From: Mesaphorura yosii
Lineage: Eukaryota > Arthropoda > Collembola > Poduromorpha > Tullbergiidae
Assembly (NCBI GenBank): GCA_009869945.1
Contig: WIXG01000133.1
Coordinates: 62,001-126,000 of the forward strand
Direction of reading: 5' to 3'
DNA length: 64,000 bases
The notes under the pieces are model-generated. The model ran no database searches and had not been told where the DNA came from. It worked only from the letters and a program-made list of their open reading frames with translations. How positions within the stretch are numbered: position 1 is the first letter of the stretch; each line of letters begins with the position of its first letter. The position numbers and the translations under genes are program-made. Positions 1 to 15,566 of this stretch are shown one piece after another.

Positions 1-123
1 CTTCGCAGAAGATTGATGTCAGTGATACAGCTCATCAGGACTCCTGCACAATTCCGTTCGCCCCTTATTTCCGCTTATTGAAAAACCCTTATCGGGTTTG
101 GTCGATGGTGTTGTGGAATCACA

Positions 124-129
124 TTTAAT
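124..129 (-). terminator. Possible poly(A) signal (ATTAAA) of the secreted-protein gene
   Basis: ATTAAA on the minus strand, about 165 bases past the stop codon. It is the only near-consensus hexamer in the short stretch left of the gene. It is a weak call, because the true 3' end could lie beyond the window edge. Confidence 0.3.
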
Positions 130-292
130 ATACCCAACGCACAAAAGAATCATAACACCCAACATGAAGTCAACAATACAATACAATGGAACGATATGCA
201 TAAGTAACATGTACAACAAAGAATCAGTACAGCAATCGCAACTGCTTTAAGTATTAGACCAACAAGATGTCATTTATGTCGTCTGCACGCTT

Positions 293-1549
293 TCATGACA
301 TGAGAATTTTGTTTCTACAGATGACCAGCTTGCCAGAAGCCACCAAGTCGTTTGGTTTGCACGCCCATGTCGGAGTGGGTCCCGTTGCAATGCATACCTC
401 GCCGTTGTAGTGCCAAATGCCAATTTTTGGGCATGGGAAGTCAGCGTCCATGTCAGTCACCTTGTCATCCGATTTCTTGATTTTCTGGAACTTTGAGGAA
501 GTTGATAAAGGCGACCTTCTCGAAGACGACTTGAAGTGTTTCTTCTGCTTTTGAAGTTGTTGGTATCGTCGTCGATTAAACTGAACTGAGGATTTCTTTC
601 GGGCTGGCAGGCCAGGTGGTGTTGGTGGAGCAGGCTTCCTGAACTTTCTCGGGACGTATTTCGATGGAGTGCGCTTCAGCTCCTCGTCAGGAACGCTTCG
701 CTTCTTCCTTCCGCTCGGAATTGGCGCTGGTGGTGCTGCTTGCTGCTTGGGCGCCTTCACATTCACCTCAGCGGTGTCAGCAATTGGTTCATGCAGTTCG
801 TACCTCAGAAAACTTCCCTGTCCGATTGGTCTCAAGTAGACCGACACTTTCTCCTTTTCGGCCAGATGCGTGTGATCAGCCACCGGAGAAATGTCTGAGC
901 GACGATTGACCTGGAATGGCCCATCGAGCAAGAAGGAGAACTCGTCTGGCAACTGGTTACCGCCTCCAAGTTGTGCGCTGCTTCGACTGTTCCCTCCGAA
1001 CCAGTTCCATGGCAGGTAGCTGCTGAAACCCCCGCTGCTCGCACCAGAGTCGTCCACCGCCACTGGAGCTGCTGGATCCACTGGAATGTCTGAACCTCCA
1101 CCAAAACCAAACAGACTGGAGAGCCCAGCCGAAGAAGCAGACTGGTCTGGACTCACAATCGTCGACATGGGCTCGGAGCCAGAAGGCTGGGGGCTGTCGT
1201 AACTGCTAGGGTACGTGGACGCATCAGCGCCGTATTGGTCCCCGTACTGGGCGTACTGGCTGCTGTACTGGTCGTCGCCACCGCCACCAAAAATGTTGAA
1301 GGAGGGCACGGCCTTCCACAAGTTGCTGATACTGGAGACTGGGTTGAGACTGTCGAGGATGGAGCCCGGGTCGATCATTTGTTCGGGGTTTGGAATATAA
1401 ATGCCGTTGTAGATAATGTACGAGTTGGCGTTCTCAACCTTCCACTTGCCAAAGGGACCGATGCCGAAAGACGCGCCGACTTGCACATTGCAGAAAAGAA
1501 GTGTTGGCAGAATGAGCCGCAACAGTGAAGTCGCAATCCTGTTTTTCAT
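293..1549 (-). CDS. Secreted protein of unknown family, low-complexity, with a furin-like site and a four-cysteine tail
   Basis: I do not recognise this 418-residue protein. Residues 1-26 form a signal peptide (basic MKNR, then a leucine-rich core). Residues 85-190 are rich in Gly, Ser, Tyr and Gln and carry three short aromatic-x-x-FGG-like blocks (about 84-91, 146-152, 182-186). A dibasic furin-type site, RKKR, lies at 281-284. Residues 281-360 are strongly basic. The last 48 residues hold four cysteines (373, 386, 397, 411) that could make two disulfides. The ATG at 1549 is the first in frame and begins the signal peptide. A splice-acceptor-like TTGCAG sits 8 bases upstream of it on the minus strand, so the 5' leader may be spliced. 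A variant poly(A) signal ATTAAA lies on the minus strand at 129-124. The composition suggests an extracellular matrix, cuticle or secretory product cleaved by a proprotein convertase; this is inference. The gene is real with good confidence, but its function is unknown. Confidence 0.8.
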   Translation of the reverse strand: MKNRIATSLLRLILPTLLFCNVQVGASFGIGPFGKWKVENANSYIIYNGIYIPNPEQMIDPGSILDSLNPVSSISNLWKAVPSFNIFGGGGDDQYSSQYAQYGDQYGADASTYPSSYDSPQPSGSEPMSTIVSPDQSASSAGLSSLFGFGGGSDIPVDPAAPVAVDDSGASSGGFSSYLPWNWFGGNSRSSAQLGGGNQLPDEFSFLLDGPFQVNRRSDISPVADHTHLAEKEKVSVYLRPIGQGSFLRYELHEPIADTAEVNVKAPKQQAAPPAPIPSGRKKRSVPDEELKRTPSKYVPRKFRKPAPPTPPGLPARKKSSVQFNRRRYQQLQKQKKHFKSSSRRSPLSTSSKFQKIKKSDDKVTDMDADFPCPKIGIWHYNGEVCIATGPTPTWACKPNDLVASGKLVICRNKILMS

Positions 1550-1556
1550 TTTGTAT

Positions 1557-2005
1557 CTGCAAGTTGGACGGGAAACTCAATTAATCAAATCTGAAATGCC
1601 GAAATTAATCCAGAAGAGTCTTCTCAATGAGTTTTACCGTTTCTATCCAAGTGTGACGACGAAATTAAGGACTCTTGAGACTACGCAACTTGATCGAAGG
1701 GAATGCAACTTGAGACTGAAGGAGAATTCGCAGCTGGACACACGATTCTATATCTTTTGGGAATTCGGCTTCATTAACACTATTTTTCAGTACAGTTAGG
1801 ATTCTAAAAATAAGGCAAGTGTTATATTCATCTTTAAAACCGTAATAAAGCGAATACATTTGGCTAAGAAAGCGCTTAGCATTTCATTCTTAAATTCTCA
1901 ATCTCACAGTCTACCGGAATATTTTCCGGACCTTTTCACCATTGTCCAGTGAGTGTGAATAACAGTAGTACAAAAGTGGGCTTTGCGTGAGCTCTCTTTG
2001 TATTG
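1557..2005. other. Intergenic, nothing recognised
   Basis: AT-rich sequence between the 5' end of the secreted-protein gene and the coding-like patch to its right. Apart from the acceptor-like TTGCAG directly before the secreted-protein start, no motif could be supported. It probably holds promoter or leader sequence of the minus-strand gene. Confidence 0.3.
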
Positions 2006-2358
2006 TTAACAGGTTGACCCACATTGAGTGCCCGTTTTGCTATAAATAAATGCACAAAGCAGTACCGGTAAATCAGAAGAAAGATTCAAATCACACCATT
2101 TAACCAACACTGGCTGGACAGACCGCCCCAAATACACACCACATGTGGCCACAAATACTTCGGGAGTTTGACTGACGCCTTGACACGTACGGTGCGGTGT
2201 CGGAATCTGGACCAGAATGAGAATCCTACCCAGACAGACAGCACACCATGCTGGATGGTGAAGTTTGATCGTGCGTCTTGCCAACTCATGCTGACGGAGG
2301 TCTTGGTCTGGGGCAAGGCGTCGCAAATCCTGTCACTATGTGAAGATGCAAGATTCAT
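2006..2358 (-). pseudogene. Coding-like segment in two minus-strand frames, weakly like an H-type lectin domain
   Basis: Two overlapping minus-strand frames read like protein. One (from 2358) contains SVSMSWQD, then VWVGFSFW and RTVRVKA up to about 2176. The other continues from about 2176 with TPEVFVATCGVYLG and PVLVKW. Read in succession with a one-base shift, they follow the strand order of an H-type lectin domain (F..P.V.VG...., RV.V.A, F......, V.V.W). The domain call is by eye and weak. A frameshift suggests a decayed copy, but a missed splice site is possible: an acceptor-like sequence ends at 2336 and a GTAGGA donor-like sequence lies near 2230. The plus strand is also open here, so even the strand is not certain. 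Confidence 0.3.
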
Positions 2359-2416
2359 TAATAAAATTACACTTTCCCTTTTAGAGTCTGTTCAGTGAGA
2401 GCGCTGAATGAAATTC

Positions 2417-4327
2417 TTAGACAGCGTCCATCCTGTCCTGGAATAGGTGGTCATTCATTTTCAAGGGAATATCCGGCTTGAAACTCAGGCGAGAAACTTG
2501 CGAAACGTGGAATCGTGCGAAGTTTGAGAACGGAACTGGAGCTGGAAAATGAGAATCTATTATTAGCCACTCAACTTCATTACGTGCAGTGGGGAATGAC
2601 GAGACAGCGCGTGATTTATTATGAAAAACAAACACCGCTCAATGCAGTGTGGAACAGTTAGCTTGGTGGAACCTTGAAATTTAAAATGGCTCTGGCGACA
2701 GCGATCTTGCATTATCCTCAGTTTGCGCTTGGTAGTTAAATTGGAACATTTACTCGGCTCAAGTTCACATTGTGCTCACTCTTACGCCCACTTGCGGCTT
2801 GTTCTTTCATCCAGATCCCCAGAAATTACTAAATTCACAAACTCTGCGCGGAGAACATTAACTCCTATCACTGGAATGAATGTATGAAACTGAAGTCGTA
2901 AAGTTGTTTGGGGAGTTTGAACGGTTTTGCGCCTTTTGTGTCAACGCCAAACTTTTACGGGAGGCTTCACGCGGAAAGGCAGTGACGGGGGCGACGGAGT
3001 TCTTGCTCGGAGGCATCGCTAATGCTAATTGAAAACGTCTATTAATAAACTGGCGATGAGGGATGTCATGTGTGGGACAAATAAACCAAACATGGCATTT
3101 TAATAAGCAATCGACATGCTATGCCGTTTCTACGCCCTGGATACCTTCCACGGACCGCAATGCAAAGTTCAGAGAAAGCCCAACTTTTATTTTGGCCTTT
3201 TCCGGTACCTCGACATGAAATTTAATAATGCCGTTGGCGCTGACAGTGACAGAAGGTAAACACGGAAGATCAAAGTCAAAAGTTAAAGCAGTACGCTTGC
3301 ATGCTCCTTTTATGCTCAAAGCCAGGCGCTATTTTTATTCATGAATGCTTCATTTTCTTTATTAAAAATACATTTCTTATTTTATCAGAGTCCATGAAGA
3401 ATGTACAAAGCCTTTGACGTGGTACCCACAATCTTGTCGGACAACCTCCACACAAATCACATTAAGAGACTACTACACATTTAGTCGAACATTAAGCAAG
3501 AGCTCAAAATGTTGCGCCAGACGGCTTGAAGGCTGAAGGTCCGTTCCGCTGTTGGTGTATTCCATTCGCATTCCAATCACCATAATTCTTCCTTAATCTC
3601 TCGCTCGTGTCCGCACATGGAACCATTTTCGGAATTGCAATGCAGTGGAGCAGTGTGACGCGTGGGCTTTTATTATGCACTGGTGGCATAATCGGAAACG
3701 TTTTTGCAGCTCTCGCTTTCCTTAGTGAAAATATTCCTCTTCCACATCCACATTATTGATCCCCGCCTCTTGCAATATGTTGCAAAAACAGGCTGCTGGT
3801 GTGATAACGTGGGAGTGGAATCTGCCAGCCAGCAGGAGGCTTACATTTACCATTCATTAGAACAGGCCCGGACTGGAAAGGAATCCGCATCGCTGCGCTT
3901 GATCTGGAACCGGCTTCTTTCTCTTCGCCACCCAAAGATCCAGCATTTATTTCTACTCTCACAAGTTTCTCTTCCTTTATTCTTCCATTCTACTCCACGT
4001 GTGTGTCTTTTGATATGAATGAAACCCACTCTGAGTAGTCTACTTTCAGGGCCAAGAGATCGTCTTTTTCTGTTGAAATCTTGCTGAAGTGGCTCGGATG
4101 CTGGGAAGAATGTGTCTGGATAGCGACTGTAGAATTTTCACAGTGTGCCTTATATGTCCTTCTTTCGCCCTTGGGCGTTTTCTGAGACCACTCAGGACCA
4201 AACACCGAGATTTGAGCACCCGTTACCGAAGGAAGTCGATTGCCACTTCAAAGATGCGAGGCACCTTGCTCAAAAGCGACTTCTTGAAATTCCCACGGCC
4301 TCCATTGTCGTTGGCTGCAGTCACCAT
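2417..4327 (-). CDS. Three-exon small gene of unknown family (about 106 residues as modelled)
   Basis: Three minus-strand exons join in phase: 4327 (or 4314) to 4227, 3239-3145 and 2541-2417. Donors are GTAACG and GTATCC. Acceptors are pyrimidine-rich (ending CACTGTCAG and TTTTCCAG). The joined frame stays open and ends in TAA at 2417. Recognisable pieces are FKKSLLSKVPRIFEVAIDFL in exon 1, IKFHVEVPEKAKIKVGLSLN in exon 2 and FARFHVSQVSRLSFKPDI in exon 3, an alternating pattern that suggests a beta-rich domain. The ATG at 4327 directly follows an in-frame TAA. An alternative start of the exon is the acceptor CTGCAG at 4315, which would need an upstream exon. A similar NG(V/I)(L/I)(R/K) stretch is open on the minus strand at about 4780-4660 and may be an extra or paralogous exon. 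I cannot name the family. The splice phases and codon choice make a real gene more likely than not. Confidence 0.45.
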
Positions 4328-5099
4328 TTACAAAATGTTAAGACTCCTCTCGTGTAAGCCGAGTCGATAAGTTGAAAATACTGGGCACGGTGGAATTTGC
4401 CGTTATTGTACTTCATGTTGCAAAACTTTAATAATAGATCACCGTTGTGGAGTCAAGCTTTTAGTTTCCGACCGGAATTTGGAGCGGGTTCTGTTACCAA
4501 ATGCATTATTGGCTAAAATTTCCTCTGGAGTATTCCGTTTCAAGTTTCATCTGCTTGCATGCACGATCATAGGCGTCAGTGATATGGGAAAAGTACGGCA
4601 GTTAAAAGTTTCTTTTATCAAGATCATCCCACATCGCTCGAATGAATGAGGTGCACCAGACTTTTATCTTCTCGCTTTCATTTCCCCTAAAATATTTAAT
4701 ATCAGACTCAGCAGCTAAATGTGTCTGTTTCTGGGCGTAAAATGAGAGACGAAGTACGCCGTTGTAATTCGAAGCTGAAAAGCTGATTTGAAGGCCCATG
4801 AAATAATGAAGTTGGTTGTATCAATTATGCAACCTTTTACCAACCACGACGGCTACGGCTTCGCCGAGCTGTCATCCCTCAGCGTAATTACCATGACCAT
4901 ATCATCCCGCAGCGCAGTACACGACTCGTCAGAAATTTTTGCAAAGTGTGTGCAAGACAAATTGGCAAGTTGTGAATTGCGAAGTGGCATGCTTTTTCTT
5001 CTGCATTCTGCACGTAGTCGTAGGTTGTGTGCATGAGGTAGTCATAGAACAAAAGGTAGGATTGCAATTTAATATTTAACAGTAGAATGTGGAGCTCGT

Positions 5100-5340
5100 C
5101 GTGCCATACCAAAATATTGCAAAAACTACACAACCTCAACGTTGGCAAGACAAGGCGAGCCGCGTCTCTGTCTCTGCCTGGTACGGCAGCCGCATTCAAT
5201 TGCACGGAATTCTCGGCATCGTGAAGTTCTGTCTGCAGAACCTGCAAGAGCCACCAGCCCAGCAGCCTTCTCCCTGCGTGTACTTGCTGTACATTCACAT
5301 TACGACTGGCATACCACTCTGACAGCACGGACTGACTACT
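5100..5340. other. GC-richer coding-like island, strand undecided
   Basis: This stretch is richer in G and C than its flanks and is open in several frames. The plus frame from 5089 runs with high G/C at third positions to a TGA at 5320-5322. The minus frame is open from 5418 to 4888. No frame matches a family I know, and no pair of convincing splice sites settles the strand. It may be an exon of the minus-strand gene to its left, a separate small gene, or a promoter-proximal GC island. Confidence 0.3.
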
Positions 5341-6029
5341 GTGACTGTGAGCTGTGGGGAACGTCGAGTACTTGTACATTAAAATAATTTTAATTAACTC
5401 TAATCCCATCAACCTCATTTAGTGTAAAGAGAATAAGGACACTGAAACAGCCGCATTCTGTTTACGAGTTGTGTTCTTCTGTGATCTGATCAGAATATCG
5501 AAATACAAAACACACCAACGGCGCTGTTAACAAAATTTGTGGACTTGTAAATGCAAAATTAGAGTGATCAGTGAGGTTACACGTGCACTGCTTAATGCTG
5601 TGTTGCTGGAGGAAGTGAGTTAGTGATTTACAAGGAAACTCAAGCACAACTTAACAAGCACTGGACAGTTCTTTGGATCCATCTTACAGTCTTAACATAG
5701 AAGCTCATTAATACAGTAGACTTCCAACTAATTGGGTTAACTCTCGTCCTGCATATTGTTTTGTGATTGAATGATTGCTATTCATTAGTCCAAGATACAA
5801 CAAGGAAGGAGAGCTCTCAAGTATTCCTGGCGAATGATTCTACATGTGCTAAGAAACGAAGCTACGAGAATCCCTTCTGTACTATGTACTTCCTATTTCT
5901 TTGACACTTGACCTGGTGTCCCCAACGTCCATCTTCTGACCACAACTACCTCACCTTACATTTCAACTAAAGCGGTATAAATTTTAACTCCAGATCCTCG
6001 GATCCTGTGATTACCAGAATTTAAGCACA
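5341..6029. other. Upstream region of retm
   Basis: AT-rich intergenic sequence ahead of the retm start codon. The only motif worth recording is a TATA-like TATAAAT at 5976-5982. No other gene or repeat is visible. Confidence 0.35.
5976..5982 (+). promoter_or_regulatory. TATA-like element upstream of retm
   Basis: TATAAAT about 50 bases before the retm ATG. If used, it would give a very short leader of roughly 20-25 bases. It may be a chance AT-rich match, because the leader could instead be spliced (a CCAG acceptor-like site lies at about 6013-6016). Confidence 0.2.
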
Positions 6030-13352
<7,323 letters not shown>

Positions 13353-14503
13353 TTGACGGCTGACCGCGTAGATAGAAGGAAATCTAAAAACCCTCATTCT
13401 AGACTTAAAAAAAACAGTAGAGCTACGCCAAATTAGTTGTAAGTACTTGCAATTAGTACTGACTCACTTGATGCATATTATCATAGAGTTAATGTTCACT
13501 AGTTGATTTGATCATCAGCACTATCGAGGATTCATTAATCACGGCATTGCAGCCTTGCACGAACGCAGAACATTTACAGTCTTTCTAAAGTGAATACAGT
13601 TTTTTAGGATTAGAAGTCTTAGGATTACGTTTATATGCGTGAATGCCAATTTTTACTTCAGCTAGAGGCAGACGATTTCAAATTAATTGAGTATGAGTTA
13701 GATGGCTGCAAGAGCCACCCTTCGGAAGACTAACTTTTTATCAAAATAGAGTAGAGACGTAGAGATAGAGAAATATGATTGTTACCGCGAAGTGTGCAAG
13801 TGATGAGAATTGGTTTTACTTGGTTTGCACTGATTAAAAGAAAGGAACTGAGAGCGTAGACATCATGGTGAGAATTGAGAATTCTAGTTAATGAGGCACT
13901 TGTATTCTATACTAATTAAGAAATGACCTTTGTTCATTGTAATTTTAGCGTATTCCTAAGAAAGACAAACTGATAACTTTGACATGTGTTTGATTTTAAC
14001 GTAGAGAGGCAGGTCCTCCATCTTTTTGACGTGTCAACTTTTAAGATCTTCGATTTTAAACTTTTAGCGTCGATTATCAAGCGTCGTTAGTTGCCAGTCA
14101 CTAAACTGATGATAATAACTAGGCTAGAACTACTACGGAATATGGTGCTTTTATCTAGCTAATGTTATTCATCATTATATCAAGAATCAGAATGGAGTTT
14201 CCACGACTGGCTTCACCGTAAGCTTTTGTGGATTGTGAGCTTGACTTTCGCAACTTCACCTTTGCGTCGTGCTGTGCTGAGTGGGATGCTGGACAACTTT
14301 TAGTATTATGAACTTTTACAAACTGTATCAACCACGTAGCTATAGATTAGTATTACACGCATGAGTTCATCGAAGTGATGGTCGCGCATTTTATGATTGT
14401 ATAATTGCAATTTCAGGTGTAATACTTGATTTGAATGAAATCGTGTAGCAGCGAGTCAAAACTGTTGTGACTGTCAGATGTGAAATATTTTCCAGTCAAT
14501 AAA
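13353..14503 (+). other. Probable 3' untranslated region of retm
   Basis: AT-rich, without long frames, directly after the retm stop. A canonical AATAAA lies at 14498-14503, and a variant ATTAAA at about 13835 could give a shorter transcript. The end point is inferred from the signals only. Confidence 0.5.
14498..14503 (+). terminator. Canonical poly(A) signal, probably retm
   Basis: AATAAA about 1.15 kb past the retm stop codon. It is the first canonical hexamer on the plus strand in this interval. Confidence 0.5.
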
Positions 14504-14531
14504 TTCTAAAGATGCAGTTCGAACATACTCT

Positions 14532-14537
14532 TTTATT
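14532..14537 (-). terminator. Distal candidate poly(A) signal of the trn/caps-like gene
   Basis: AATAAA on the minus strand, about 30 bases from the retm signal in the opposite orientation. If used, the two convergent transcripts would end almost on top of each other. The proximal site at 14941-14936 is an alternative. Confidence 0.3.
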
Positions 14538-14935
14538 GTACAATGAATTCGCGTCATCATAATCCGTGTAGGTCAGTCTATTATACTTATAATTAAACAA
14601 GCAACAACAAAGTATCGGATCAATTACAAAGTCGGATTATCGGAAATATGATGCCTGGCAAAGCGTTTGAAGTTGGAACCCGGATGAGAGCGGGAAAGGA
14701 AAGAGGGCACAGGGCACCGATTTAGAGCATGAAGATGAAGTTAAAGTTGACATGACTTTGACGAAGGCTGCTGCTGACTAGATCAATTAAACGTCCTGAA
14801 AAATCCAATACTTCGAACAGGAGTCAGGAATAGTTAATAGAAGGAATTCACCTAATCTTATTATCTCAAAGTACCCTAATTATAAATTTGAATGAATTAT
14901 GTGCCTTATCACTATTACCTTGATTTTTATTGCTC

Positions 14936-15566
14936 TTTTGGAATTTCATTTCATGGTAAACGCCGTGTACTATTGAAGGTAATGAAGACAGAAGTCACAA
15001 AATGAAGTAATCAAATCACAAAGTTTAAAACTGAAGTAACAAATGAAAAAAACAGCCGAAACTGAGAACCGGAATGGTCGGACCATAAAATAGGTTGTCT
15101 CTACTAAATAAGCGAGAAATGAGAGCAACAGAATGATTATCGAAAGACAACAAAAACAAAAAGGATTCAACGATGAAACAATTAAGAATAAGATTAACTT
15201 GGCTGCAGCTCTGCAGGTACACTTTCAACACTTTCAAGCAACAACTCGACCATAGCTGCTAAATTCTTGTCTTCAAGAAGCCTAAAAACGAGTACGCCTA
15301 TCAATTGTTCATAAATCACAATTTGTTTCTACAAAATATATCTTTGATCAATGTAATATCTTACGCTTAATTAGTTACAACTGGTGAATGCGGAAAGAAA
15401 AAAGCAGCTGGACAGCTGATCTCAAACGCAGACAACAAGATGAGCTAAACTGTTAGACTCAAATCTAACATTACTTGTCCAAGAAGAAGCTGCACTTGAT
15501 GAATATAGTTCTAGTTCTTAATTTGTTCTTAATTAATTACCTAACAAAGCTAGACAACCTTAACTG
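14936..15566 (-). other. Probable 3' untranslated region of the trn/caps-like gene
   Basis: Sequence past the minus-strand stop at 15567, AT-rich and without supported frames. The first minus-strand AATAAA is at 14941-14936, giving a 3' untranslated region of at least 0.6 kb. Confidence 0.5.

Noticed and set aside
4089..4370. Plus-strand frames of 70-93 codons
   Set aside because: They overlap the minus-strand exon 4314-4227, which has splice sites and a better codon pattern. The plus frames show no domain.
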